Assembly: GCA_020635435.1 (NCBI GenBank)
Contig: JACJZU010000002.1
Coordinates: 496,001-560,000, forward strand
Direction: 5' to 3'
DNA: 64,000 bases
Origin: Flavobacteriales bacterium
Lineage (GTDB): Bacteria; Bacteroidota; Bacteroidia; NS11-12g; UBA9320
The notes beneath the pieces were generated by a model, which saw nothing but the letters and a program-made list of their open reading frames with translations, was not told where the DNA came from and made no database searches. Position numbers and translations under genes: made by a program. Shown here piece after piece: positions 43,244 to 51,283 of this stretch. How positions within the stretch are numbered: position 1 is the stretch's first letter; every line of letters starts with the position of its first letter.

Positions 43244-43820
43244 GTATTTCTCTGCTCAATATTTTATGCTTCAATAACTTACGGGCTCTGGCGAGTTGGG
43301 ACTTGGAAGTTCCCTCACTGATCCCCAATTGTGCTGCTATATCGCGATGACTCAGTCCATCGATCGCATACAGGTTGAAAACGATGCGGTATCCATCTGG
43401 CAATTCATTGATCAGCTCCAGAATATCCTGTTCTGTTAATTCATCCGATTCTGCTGTATCGAGATATAGGTTTTCCTGAACTTCATCATTGTTGCCCAAC
43501 TGATTGACCACTTGCGGATCATCGTAAAGTTCAAAACGATTGTTCTTTTTGAACAGGTCGATCGCCGTATTGATCATGATCCGTGTCATCCAGGTTTCCA
43601 GTTTCGAATTACCCTTGAACTTCTCCAGCAGATTGAAGGTCTTGATGAATCCCATCTGCATGGCATCCCGGGCATCTTCCAGATTGGTACAATATCGGAA
43701 ACATATTCCGAGCATCTTCCCGGAAAACCTATCAAAGAGTTCCCGCTGCGCTTTAACGTTCCCTTTGATACAGCCATCAATGAGTTCCCGCTCATCCTTC
43801 AAATGCCAGGTTTTACTCAT
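43236..43820 (-). CDS. RNA polymerase ECF-type sigma factor
   Basis: The 194-residue protein has region 2 (about 22-90, LFDRFSGKMLGICFRYCTNLEDARDAMQMGFI ... WMTRIMINTAID) and region 4 (about 135-185, LPDGYRIVFNLYAIDGLSHRDIAAQLGISEGTSKSQLARARKLL), with an acidic linker. It belongs to the ECF group common in Bacteroidota. A near-neighbour role to SigP, which controls T9SS genes in Porphyromonas, is possible but unproven. It leads a three-gene operon and has an exact -7 box upstream (43873-43880), which looks housekeeping-type. Confidence 0.93.
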   Translation of the reverse strand: MSKTWHLKDERELIDGCIKGNVKAQRELFDRFSGKMLGICFRYCTNLEDARDAMQMGFIKTFNLLEKFKGNSKLETWMTRIMINTAIDLFKKNNRFELYDDPQVVNQLGNNDEVQENLYLDTAESDELTEQDILELINELPDGYRIVFNLYAIDGLSHRDIAAQLGISEGTSKSQLARARKLLKHKILSREILE

Positions 43821-43872
43821 TGGTCTGCTCCATTGCGGAAAGGTTGCACGTAGATCTGAATTTATTCTCTAA

Positions 43873-43880
43873 CAAAGATA
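43873..43880 (-). promoter_or_regulatory. -7 promoter box for the ECF sigma/barrel/cargo operon
   Basis: The minus strand reads TATCTTTG, an exact TAnnTTTG match, 52 bases before the sigma factor ATG. No -33 TTG is seen. Confidence 0.45.
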
Positions 43881-44117
43881 TTGCGCTGCCGGAATGTTCA
43901 GGCCCTTTAACGGCTGTGCACAGATCCCACTCGAACAAATTTGTTTAGAACTGGGTGTAAGTTGTTGTTTGTCAAGCTTTTGTGCAGCAAATCATCTTAG
44001 GGGCCTCTATTCGTGGGTCCAATGGATCCACTTTGACCTTTGCAGGAACCAATTGTTGTATTTAAGTTTCCGAATCACTTGAGTCTGCAGGAAAGCAGTG
44101 CATTTTATCGCACAGCT

Positions 44118-44125
44118 TACTTTTG
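44118..44125 (+). promoter_or_regulatory. -7 promoter box for truB
   Basis: TACTTTTG is an exact TAnnTTTG match, 30 bases before the ATG at 44156. It contains the TTG that opens the longest truB frame, which argues against that earlier start. Confidence 0.55.
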
Positions 44126-44155
44126 CAGAAATTGGAAGAGCAGGAATCACAGGAA

Positions 44156-44899
44156 ATGGGGGAAGATCACAATTTGGAATCGTTTCAGGAGGGTAGATTG
44201 TTGCTCATCGACAAACCGGAAGGTTGGACATCCTTCGATGCGGTTAAAAAGGTACGCGTAACGGCCAAAGTGAAGAAAGTGGGGCATGCCGGCACGCTGG
44301 ACCCTCTGGCAACGGGTTTATTGCTTATTTGTACAGGCAAGTTCACCAAGCGCATACAGGAGCTCACCGGACTGGAAAAGGAATACACCGGAACCATATG
44401 CCTGGGGGCTATTACTGACTCGTACGACAGAGAAACAGAAATACGCGAACCGAAGGACATTTCCGGGATCAGTGAATCCGATATTCGGGAAGGGATGAAG
44501 CAATTAACCGGAGCGATCGCTCAGATTCCCCCTGTATTTTCTGCTGTTAAGGTAGATGGCCAACGTGCCTATTCCAAGGCGCGCAAAGGGGAAGCGGTGA
44601 AGATCGAGCCGAGGCAGATAATCATTGAGCAATTTGACTTGATCAGTTACGAAGCACCGATCGTGCGTTTCCGGGTTCGGTGCAGCAAAGGCACCTACAT
44701 TCGTTCCCTGGCGCACGACCTGGGTAATATTTTGGGTTGCGGTGCATATCTGGACAGTTTGAGAAGAACGGCTATTGGCACCTATCGGGTGGAAGATGCT
44801 ACCGACATTGTTGCCTGGGCCGATGGGATCAGGCGATTGCGAAACTTTGGTGAAACGGAGCAAATGTCTGGAGAAGAACAGGCGCAAAGGCCCGTGTAG
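44156..44899 (+). CDS. truB: tRNA pseudouridine(55) synthase
   Basis: TruB makes pseudouridine 55 in the T-loop of tRNA. The 247-residue protein has LLIDKPEGWTSFDAVKKVR, the catalytic-Asp motif GHAGTLDPLATGLLLICTGKFTK, QIPPVFSAVKVDGQRAYSKAR and VRCSKGTYIRSLAHDLG. Starts at TTG 44123 and ATG 44156 are both in frame; the promoter box overlaps the first, so 44156 is preferred. ribF follows, the common truB-ribF pairing. Confidence 0.95.
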   Translation: MGEDHNLESFQEGRLLLIDKPEGWTSFDAVKKVRVTAKVKKVGHAGTLDPLATGLLLICTGKFTKRIQELTGLEKEYTGTICLGAITDSYDRETEIREPKDISGISESDIREGMKQLTGAIAQIPPVFSAVKVDGQRAYSKARKGEAVKIEPRQIIIEQFDLISYEAPIVRFRVRCSKGTYIRSLAHDLGNILGCGAYLDSLRRTAIGTYRVEDATDIVAWADGIRRLRNFGETEQMSGEEQAQRPV

Positions 44900-44904
44900 A
44901 TTGG

Positions 44905-44912
44905 TATATTTG
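44905..44912 (+). promoter_or_regulatory. -7 promoter box for ribF
   Basis: TATATTTG is an exact TAnnTTTG match starting 5 bases after the truB stop and ending 10 bases before the ribF ATG; the leader would be about five bases. Confidence 0.5.
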
Positions 44913-44922
44913 CCGCCTCAAA

Positions 44923-45852
44923 ATGAAGGTCACGAACAGCTTAGTCGATTTTAAAGCTGATAAACCGGTAATACTTACCCAGGGGACTTTTGATGGAGTA
45001 CATCTCGGACATCAGAAGATCCTGCGCACCATCATTCAAAGGGCCCGAGATATAGACGGGGAGGCGGTTCTATTGACGTTCTACCCGCATCCGAGGCTCG
45101 TACTTTACCCGGACGACAACGAACTCAAACTGATAACCACCCTGGAGGAGCGCATTTCGATCCTCGAGGATATGGGATTGGACCAGGTTGTGGTCTTGCC
45201 TTTCACCAAAGAACTCGCCCGCATGATGCCGATGGAATATGTGCGCAGCATTTTGGTGGAACACTTGAAAACACACACATTCATCATAGGTTATGATCAC
45301 CGGTTCGGGAAGAACCGTGAAGGTTCCATTCAGGACCTGAAGCAATTTGCTGAACGTTTTGCATTCAATCTGGAGGAGATCCCGCAACAGGACATACTCG
45401 ACAGTGCAGTAAGTTCCAGCAAGGTTCGAAGGGCACTTCTGAGGGGTGACGTTTCGCTGGCCAATTTGTATCTGGGCCGAATGTTCAGTCTGGCGGGCAC
45501 CGTTGTGCACGGACATGCCCGCGGGCACGATCTCGGTTACCCGACAGCGAATCTTCACGTGGATGATCCCTTTAAACTGATCCCGGCAAACGGGGTTTAC
45601 GCTGTAAGGGTTTCGCACAAGGGGATGACGTATGGCGGCATGTTGAATATTGGTGATAACCCCACCTTTGAAGATAGTGCATGGTCTATAGAAGTGAACA
45701 TATTTGACTTTAATGAGGAAATCTATGGAGATCAGTTGCGTTTATATTTCGTGTCCCGCCTGCGCGATGAGCTTAAATTCGCCAATACCGACGAATTAAA
45801 GGCCCGGCTGGCGAAGGATGAGATCGCTGCCCGGGCATTGCTTTCTCTATGA
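44923..45852 (+). CDS. ribF: bifunctional riboflavin kinase/FAD synthetase
   Basis: RibF turns riboflavin into FMN and then FAD. The 309-residue protein has the nucleotidyltransferase domain (about 1-180, LTQGTFDGVHLGHQKIL and IIGYDHRFGKNREGS) and the flavokinase domain (about 185-309, GTVVHGHARGHDLGYPTANL and NIGDNPTF). Length is normal. The stop overlaps the M23 peptidase start by four bases (ATGA). Confidence 0.96.
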   Translation: MKVTNSLVDFKADKPVILTQGTFDGVHLGHQKILRTIIQRARDIDGEAVLLTFYPHPRLVLYPDDNELKLITTLEERISILEDMGLDQVVVLPFTKELARMMPMEYVRSILVEHLKTHTFIIGYDHRFGKNREGSIQDLKQFAERFAFNLEEIPQQDILDSAVSSSKVRRALLRGDVSLANLYLGRMFSLAGTVVHGHARGHDLGYPTANLHVDDPFKLIPANGVYAVRVSHKGMTYGGMLNIGDNPTFEDSAWSIEVNIFDFNEEIYGDQLRLYFVSRLRDELKFANTDELKARLAKDEIAARALLSL

Positions 45853-46787
45853 TATACAAGGCGAAATACATATCGATCTTTTTGTTCGCACTCCTTGCGA
45901 ACCTTCATGCAGGGGGGCAGGAACTGGCCATGATCGGCCCTGATGAAGAATTGATCCTCACCGGCGAGGATGAGGATCTGGTTGATGCTGAACGAGGTGC
46001 TTCCGACACGGCCATGGAGGAACTGGACTTTCATCTGTTCAATTTGATACCATGTGCCGATCTGTATGACGATGTATGGGATTCAATGAACGTAGATGTT
46101 CCCGAATTTTCAAGGAATGATGTGGCCGAATGCATCGTATTGCCGTTAACAGATCACGATTGCGGTTATGTGCATCCGATCCACGGTCGGATAACCTCCG
46201 ATTTTGGATGGCGTCGTTACCGTTGGCATAAAGGCATCGATATAGATCTCACCACGGGAGATTCTGTTTTTGCGGCCTTTGACGGAGTGGTTCGGATATC
46301 GAAGTACAATTATGGTGGATTTGGTAATTACGTGGTGATAAGACACTACAATGGGGTAGAGACCCTTTATGGTCATTTGTCCAAACGATTGGTAGAGCCC
46401 AATACCGTTGTCAGAGCTGGCGATCTGATCGGTTTGGGAGGTAATACCGGGCGCAGCACAGGGTCGCATTTGCATTTTGAAGTGCGTTTCCGGGGACAGG
46501 CTATTGATCCAAACCGGGTTGTGAATTTTGAGGAGGGTGTGTTGGTTTCAGATACATTAGATATTGATCTGGAGGATTTCGCCTATCTGTTCGACAGGGG
46601 GTGGACCTATACACCTGTCAAAACGGAAACTACTTCAGACGGAAAGATCTACCACACGATGCGGTCGGGGGATACACTTTGGGCTTTGAGTCGACGCTAT
46701 AATACCACGGTAGCGCAGATCTGTCGTTTGAATGGAATATCAACGCGAACCACGCTCCGAGTTGGTCGTGTACTGCGTGTTCGTTAA
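45849..46787 (+). CDS. M23-family peptidoglycan endopeptidase with LysM domain
   Basis: The 312-residue exported protein has a signal peptide (about 1-22), an acidic segment, an M23 (LytM) domain (about 98-220, HGRITSDFGWRRYRWHKGID and THLHFEVRF-type HLHFEVR) with the zinc His and Asp residues, and a C-terminal LysM (about 262-312, HTMRSGDTLWALSRRYNTT). Such enzymes cut peptide cross-links in the cell wall. It overlaps ribF and is convergent with gldD (four bases shared at 46784-46787). Confidence 0.9.
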   Translation: MIYKAKYISIFLFALLANLHAGGQELAMIGPDEELILTGEDEDLVDAERGASDTAMEELDFHLFNLIPCADLYDDVWDSMNVDVPEFSRNDVAECIVLPLTDHDCGYVHPIHGRITSDFGWRRYRWHKGIDIDLTTGDSVFAAFDGVVRISKYNYGGFGNYVVIRHYNGVETLYGHLSKRLVEPNTVVRAGDLIGLGGNTGRSTGSHLHFEVRFRGQAIDPNRVVNFEEGVLVSDTLDIDLEDFAYLFDRGWTYTPVKTETTSDGKIYHTMRSGDTLWALSRRYNTTVAQICRLNGISTRTTLRVGRVLRVR

Positions 46788-47383
46788 TGATCCTGCCACT
46801 CGAGGGTCTCGATCAAATGGATGAGATCTTCCTTCAGAAAATCGAAGATCGGTGAAACGGAATCGGAATTCGCTTCCTTATCAAAATAGAAAGCACCTCG
46901 CAGAAAGTGCTTTTTCTCATCGGTGATGTAAAAGTTGAAAGGTGTGGCGGTGCGGCCGTAAAAGTCATACAATACACCGTAATTTCCGGAACTCGTATCC
47001 ATGATCTCAGTTTCACGGATATCCTCCGCACGGATCGTGTGTTTCATGGCCAGTTTATAGGCATCCTCTGTAAGGCTGTCCAATGCAGACCGGCTGTTGA
47101 ACATCTTGTAACTCAAATGTACAGTAGCATCGAATTGCGGGAAACGGATATTGGACCAGAATTTCTCGGAATTGGGATCCGTATCTTTCTCTAATGAGGC
47201 GTACGCCGGGAGTTCAAATTGATACGGAGCATCTGTTGAAGCCTGGACGTATTTGCGTTCGGGAAACTCGATGCGTGGGTATCCATGAGGGCGAGGTGTG
47301 TATTCCGTGCATGCGGGCAAAAGGACCATACTCAGGCTGAGGAATAGCAATGAACGGAAGGGATTCCCAAGATCAATTCTCAT
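46784..47383 (-). CDS. gldD: gliding motility lipoprotein GldD
   Basis: GldD is a lipoprotein needed for gliding and T9SS function in Flavobacterium; its exact role is unknown. The 199-residue product has a lipoprotein signal (LLFLSLSMVLLPAC) and the family features: the PHGYPRIEFPERKY opening, SKYK-like LSYKMF, and ITDEKKHFLRGAFYF with the C-terminal HLIETLEW. The frame extends to 47410; the ATG at 47383 overlaps gldE by 11 bases and gives the cleaner signal. Order mutY-ssb-gldE-gldD matches Flavobacterium. Confidence 0.9.
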   Translation of the reverse strand: MRIDLGNPFRSLLFLSLSMVLLPACTEYTPRPHGYPRIEFPERKYVQASTDAPYQFELPAYASLEKDTDPNSEKFWSNIRFPQFDATVHLSYKMFNSRSALDSLTEDAYKLAMKHTIRAEDIRETEIMDTSSGNYGVLYDFYGRTATPFNFYITDEKKHFLRGAFYFDKEANSDSVSPIFDFLKEDLIHLIETLEWQDH

Positions 47384-48764
47384 TCTCCGGCTCAACTTCT
47401 TCCTGTTCACGGATCACCTTAACGCGTTTGATCCTTCTTTTATCGGCAGATTCAACAATGAAACGGAATCCTTCGGCAGTAACTTCATCACCGCGACCCG
47501 GTATATTCTGACTGATCTCCATCACGAGCCCACCTAATGTGTCGGCATCACCTTTGATCGGATCGAAGAAGTCGCCTCTCAATTCAAATACTTTGATCAG
47601 ATCGGTCAGAAGCACCTTGCCTTCGAAAATGTAGGTGTACTCGTCCAGTTTGGAATAGATGATCTCATCCTCGTCGAACTCGTCGACCATTTCACCAAAG
47701 ATCTCCTCGAGTACGTCCTCCATGGTCACAATTCCCGATGAGCCACCGTATTCATCAACCACGATCGCCATGTGAATGTGCTTTTCCTGAAATTCTTCCA
47801 ACAGATCATCAATTTTCTTATTCTCAGGAACGAAGAAAGGTTGTCGGATCAGATTTTGCCAGGGGATCTCTTCTTCGGAGTGTATCAGTGGAATTAGGTC
47901 TTTGATGTACAGTATACCCTCTATATTATCAAATGTTTCTCTAAAGATCGGCACGCGGCTGTACCCCCATTCAGTAACCTGCTGGAAAAGATCGGATGCC
48001 GAAAGCGTTATGTCCAGGGCGCTTACGTCTACCCGTGGGCGCATGATCTGTTTTACAGAAATGTTGCCGAAATTAACGAGACCTTTGAGTATGTTCTTTT
48101 CCTCGATATTATCGTCTTCGGACGCGATCTCGATGGCCTGATTGAGTTCTTCCAGCGACACGGAATCGGTAGACCTGCGCACATATCTGTCGAAGAAGGT
48201 GGTTGTATTGGTGAGCAGATAGATGATAGGGCGAAGCACGATCTTGCAGTATTGCAGGGGTTTGGCCATCAAGCGCACCAGTGTAAGATTGTTCTGGGTG
48301 GCATAGATCTTCGGGATCACTTCGCCAAAAAGTACAAGTAGGAAAGTTATCAGGCCAACTTCAACGATGAATTTCAAAACATCTCCAGGGCCGATCTGGT
48401 AGAAGTAGAGCAGGATCTCCCAAACAACTTCCATCCCCAATGAGGCGAGAATGATAATTGCGATGTTGATGAAATTGTTCATGATGAGGATGGTTGCCAG
48501 CAGTTGTTTGGCAGCCAAGGGCCCATCCGGTTCGGTGATCAACGCAACGGCGGTTCGAGTTCTGGAGTTGTCTTCCTCCCGGAGGGAAGAAAGATCACCC
48601 GGAGAAAGACTGAAGAAGGCATTTTCCGATGCAGAGAAAAGCGCACTGCAAATGATCAGAAAGCTTATGATGGCAAGGGCCCCGATCAAAAATGGATAAT
48701 CGGGCACAGATGCTTCGAGCAAGATGGAGGAGATAGTCGATAAAGGTTCCGGTTCTGCTTCCAA
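47373..48764 (-). CDS. gldE: gliding motility protein GldE (CBS/CorC-type membrane protein)
   Basis: The 463-residue protein has an N-terminal DUF21 region with membrane helices (about 20-210, FSASENAFFSL, FGEVIPKIYAT), a pair of CBS domains (about 220-345, MRPRVDVSALD and DEYGGSSGIVTMEDVLEEIFGE) and a CorC/HlyC C-terminal domain (about 360-455). It resembles Mg/Co efflux-type proteins but is placed with GldD by gene order. The start is TTG at 48764. It overlaps gldD and follows ssb by 11 bases. Confidence 0.9.
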   Translation of the reverse strand: MEAEPEPLSTISSILLEASVPDYPFLIGALAIISFLIICSALFSASENAFFSLSPGDLSSLREEDNSRTRTAVALITEPDGPLAAKQLLATILIMNNFINIAIIILASLGMEVVWEILLYFYQIGPGDVLKFIVEVGLITFLLVLFGEVIPKIYATQNNLTLVRLMAKPLQYCKIVLRPIIYLLTNTTTFFDRYVRRSTDSVSLEELNQAIEIASEDDNIEEKNILKGLVNFGNISVKQIMRPRVDVSALDITLSASDLFQQVTEWGYSRVPIFRETFDNIEGILYIKDLIPLIHSEEEIPWQNLIRQPFFVPENKKIDDLLEEFQEKHIHMAIVVDEYGGSSGIVTMEDVLEEIFGEMVDEFDEDEIIYSKLDEYTYIFEGKVLLTDLIKVFELRGDFFDPIKGDADTLGGLVMEISQNIPGRGDEVTAEGFRFIVESADKRRIKRVKVIREQEEVEPENEN

Positions 48765-48775
48765 ATTACACTGAA

Positions 48776-49198
48776 TTAAGGTTGTGGTCGGTCCGCTTCG
48801 TTACCATCACTTTCCGGGTTGTTCCGACCACCGTGATGGGTGGGACTATCTGCCGATCTTCGAAAAGCCTCGGGCTGACCGAGGATCTGAAAACGATCGA
48901 CTCTGATCTTGGTTGAATAACGTTGTTTCCCCTCCTGATCCTGCCAATTATCGGTTCTGAGTTTGCCCTCTATATAGAGTAAGGTTCCCTTGTGCAGGTA
49001 TTTCTCCGCAATTTCAGCCTGATTACCCCAAACCTCCACCGTATGCCACTCTGTATGTTCGATCAGTTCGCCTTTGCTGTTCTTATACGACTCGTTTGTC
49101 GCGAGCCGAAGGTTCGCAACTTTCCTTCCACCCTCCGTACTACGAACCTCGGGATCTGCACCCAGATGGCCAACCAGAATTACTTTATTTACTGACAA
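48776..49198 (-). CDS. ssb: single-stranded DNA-binding protein without the acidic C-terminal tip
   Basis: The 140-residue protein has the SSB OB-fold: NKVILVGHLGADPEVR, VANLRLATNESY, HTEWHTVEVWGNQAEIAEKYLHKGTLLYIEGKL, and TKIRVDRFQILG. The tail is short and ends NEADRPQP, with no DDDxPF tip, the usual docking site for repair proteins. Translating the other frames at the tail gives no hidden tip, so it is not a simple frameshift. The start is TTG at 49198 and overlaps the mutY stop by 14 bases. Another SSB may exist elsewhere in the genome. Confidence 0.93.
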   Translation of the reverse strand: MSVNKVILVGHLGADPEVRSTEGGRKVANLRLATNESYKNSKGELIEHTEWHTVEVWGNQAEIAEKYLHKGTLLYIEGKLRTDNWQDQEGKQRYSTKIRVDRFQILGQPEAFRRSADSPTHHGGRNNPESDGNEADRPQP

Positions 49199-50267
49199 GG
49201 TATGGTTTGATATGTTCCAGGAACCGATGCAGGATCACCGGAACGGGGTACTGTTTTTCCAGTTCTTCCAAGTTGATGGCAAATATACCGGATTTCAATG
49301 ATTCGTTCGGAGGGATAGGTCCCCGCATCGGCCATATCCGAATGTGAATGATCTGATGACTGAGGATGTGCTTGTAGGCGTGGGGATCCAACACCTCGAG
49401 GGCCTTGAGATCGAGATCATAAAGTACTTCCGCTTCCGCCACAACGGAGCAGGGATCTTCCGTAGCTCGTACTTGCTCGACCAGTGGAAATTCGTAGAGA
49501 TTCTTCCAGATATCCTTGTGTGTTCGTTTACGCAGGAGTATTTTACCTGAATCATAGTAGAACAGGTAGTTGAAATGCCGGTCTCTCTTGGGTTTGGACT
49601 TTGATTTGACCGGCAATTGGGAGACCAGATCCCTATCGGCAGCAATGCAGATACCCAGGAGAGGGCAAGAATGGCAATCCGGACGGGGTGTGCATTGGAG
49701 GGCACCGAATTCCATAAGGGCCTGATTGAATTCGGATGCATTTTCCGGCGGTAGGAGTGCATCGGCAAGTTCCTGAAACTCGCGTTTACCTGCCGAACTG
49801 TTGATTTCGGTGAAGATCCCGAAAACACGGGCAAGCACACGGTACACATTTCCGTCGACCACAGCTACTTCTTCGTTGAATGCGAAGGAGGCAATTGCAC
49901 GTGCCGTGTACGGTCCGATACCAGTCAGCTGTTGAAGCTTTTCAGCCGTTTCCGGGAATTTGCCGTTGAAGTGAGTTGAGACTTGTTTGGCAGTTTGAAG
50001 CAGATTTCTGCCACGGGAATAATAACCGAGACCCTGCCAAAGCTTGAGAACCTGTTCCTCGCTTGCATTTGCCAGATCCCGGAGATTCGGGAAGGCCTTC
50101 AGAAAACGCTCGTAATAGGGAAGCCCCTGTTCTACCCTGGTTTGTTGCAGTATAATTTCCGACAGCCATATCTTGTATGGATCTTGGGTTTCCCTCCAGG
50201 GAAGATCGCGTTTATTGGATCTGTACCAGTCGATAATTTGAGCAGTAAAAAGACTGTTGATGGGCAT
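49185..50267 (-). CDS. mutY: A/G-specific adenine glycosylase
   Basis: MutY removes adenine paired with 8-oxoguanine. The 360-residue protein has the catalytic Glu in SEIILQQTRVEQG, HhH with catalytic Asp GIGPYTARAIASF ... VVDGNVYRVLAR, the iron-sulfur region CTPRPDCHSCPLLGIC, and a C-terminal NUDIX-like domain (about 230-350). The first cluster spacing is C-x5-C, one residue shorter than the usual x6; all four Cys are present. It is first in the mutY-ssb-gldE-gldD operon and divergent from the HU gene. Confidence 0.95.
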   Translation of the reverse strand: MPINSLFTAQIIDWYRSNKRDLPWRETQDPYKIWLSEIILQQTRVEQGLPYYERFLKAFPNLRDLANASEEQVLKLWQGLGYYSRGRNLLQTAKQVSTHFNGKFPETAEKLQQLTGIGPYTARAIASFAFNEEVAVVDGNVYRVLARVFGIFTEINSSAGKREFQELADALLPPENASEFNQALMEFGALQCTPRPDCHSCPLLGICIAADRDLVSQLPVKSKSKPKRDRHFNYLFYYDSGKILLRKRTHKDIWKNLYEFPLVEQVRATEDPCSVVAEAEVLYDLDLKALEVLDPHAYKHILSHQIIHIRIWPMRGPIPPNESLKSGIFAINLEELEKQYPVPVILHRFLEHIKPYLVSK

Positions 50268-50325
50268 CTATGTTAAATAATTGAAAACTAGCTTTTTACT
50301 CCAAAACCTATTTGTTATAATTGTA

Positions 50326-50339
50326 CTCCCACGTGGGAG
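50326..50339. promoter_or_regulatory. perfect 14-bp palindrome upstream of the HU gene
   Basis: CTCCCACGTGGGAG is a perfect inverted repeat with no loop, between mutY and the HU gene. It lies just after a TATAATTG box (50316-50323) and 27 bases before the HU ATG. It is most like a dimeric-regulator site. Also possible as a hairpin in the leader. Confidence 0.45.
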
Positions 50340-50366
50340 GGAAACCTTCACAAAATAAGTAAAGCC

Positions 50367-50666
50367 ATGACAAAGGCAGAAGTAATTAACGAGATTGCCG
50401 AGCGAACAGGGATCGAAAAACATGTTGTTCAGGAAACGGTAGAATCATTTTTCAAAGTCGTAAAGTCGTCCTTGTCCGATGGCGAGAACGTCTATTTCAG
50501 GGGTTTTGGGAGTTTTACGCTGAAGAAGCGGGCAAAGAAGGTGGCGCGGAATATTTCCAGAAATACCCAGATCACCATTCCGGAGCATTTCATACCGAGT
50601 TTCAAGCCGGCGAAGACATTTGTGGACCGCATCAAGAAGAGCGACCGGGTAAAGAAACTGCTCTAG
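50367..50666 (+). CDS. HU/IHF family DNA-binding protein
   Basis: The 99-residue histone-like protein has MTKAEVINEIAERTGIEKHVVQETVESFF, FRGFGSFTLKKRAKKVARN and IPEHFIPSFKPAKTF, all standard for the HU/IHF fold that bends DNA as a dimer. It has a long leader (about 60-70 bases from the possible box at 50316) with a palindrome. The following TPR gene begins 7 bases after its stop. Confidence 0.95.
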   Translation: MTKAEVINEIAERTGIEKHVVQETVESFFKVVKSSLSDGENVYFRGFGSFTLKKRAKKVARNISRNTQITIPEHFIPSFKPAKTFVDRIKKSDRVKKLL

Positions 50667-50673
50667 ATCGGAC

Positions 50674-51123
50674 ATGAATCGAATGCGTACGACCTTATTA
50701 GTAGCCATCCTGGCCGGGGTGGCCGTTTTTTTTCTGAGCAGGGCCGGGTGGAACAGATCGACCGCTGATGTAGAATCGGTTGAGCAAACGGAGTCGGAAA
50801 ATTCGCCCGAAGAAGGAGGGCATTCCGGACATGACCATTCGGATCTGGATGAAAGGGCCCGATTAGCCGGGGAGAAAGTGGCAAATGCACAAAATTCGGA
50901 AGACATCATGTCGGGTGTGATGGAACTGCGGGAGATCCTGAAGCTCGATTCGAATCACGTGGCGAGCATAGAGTTATTGGCTGAATTGTCGGTAACTAGT
51001 GGTCAACTGGATAAAGCTATTGAAAGATACGAAAAATTATTATCTTTGCAGCCCGAAAATCAGGAATACAGGGAAAGGCTGAAGGCGATTTGCGAAATGG
51101 CCGGCCGGTCGGATTGTTCCTGA
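50674..51123 (+). CDS. membrane-anchored TPR-type protein
   Basis: The 149-residue protein has an N-terminal membrane helix (about 5-22), a low-complexity acidic/His segment (about 28-60, GGHSGHDHSDLDE) and TPR-like helices (about 68-140, LRLREILKL-type helix, then LLAELSVTSGQLDKAIERYEKLLSLQPENQEYRERL). It is co-oriented between HU and rng, an arrangement I recall in related bacteria. Its function is not known. Confidence 0.7.
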   Translation: MNRMRTTLLVAILAGVAVFFLSRAGWNRSTADVESVEQTESENSPEEGGHSGHDHSDLDERARLAGEKVANAQNSEDIMSGVMELREILKLDSNHVASIELLAELSVTSGQLDKAIERYEKLLSLQPENQEYRERLKAICEMAGRSDCS

Positions 51124-51181
51124 TGGAGTAGATGAGCGTTCACCGGGTTTCCGGGGTACATAAAACATAAGTAAGATATTT

Positions 51182-51271
51182 ATGCCAAGCGGTAAAAAGA
51201 GAAAAAGGCACAAGATCGCCACTCACAAACGAAAAAAACGCCTGAGAAAGAACAGGCACAAGAAGAAGTAA
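51182..51271 (+). CDS. 29-residue basic protein, AURKAIP1/COX24-domain (mS38-like) family
   Basis: The product is M-P-S-G then almost entirely Lys, Arg and His (KRKRHKIATHKRKKRLRKNRHKKK). This is the pattern of the small Bacteroidota proteins carrying the AURKAIP1/COX24 C-terminal domain, related to the mitochondrial small-subunit protein mS38, so a ribosomal role is likely. It lies between the TPR gene and rng with ATG and TAA in place, 12 bases before the rng TTG start. It is too short for ordinary ORF listing. Ribosomal membership is inference from the family. Confidence 0.8.
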   Translation: MPSGKKRKRHKIATHKRKKRLRKNRHKKK

Positions 51272-51283
51272 TAGCATCATCCT

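Larger units (their letters stand above)
43821..44155. other. divergent intergenic region between sigma operon and truB
   Basis: These 335 bases hold no gene. They carry the minus-strand -7 box for the sigma operon at 43873-43880 (TATCTTTG) and the plus-strand box for truB at 44118-44125. A small palindrome TGGATCCA lies near 44020. No RNA gene shape was recognised between them. Confidence 0.6.

Noticed and set aside
44010..44040. Palindrome TGGATCCA before truB as an operator
   Set aside because: An 8-base palindrome is too short to stand out from chance in a 335-base gap.
44123..44155. TTG start of truB at 44123
   Set aside because: The TTG is part of an exact -7 promoter box, so it would not be in the mRNA.
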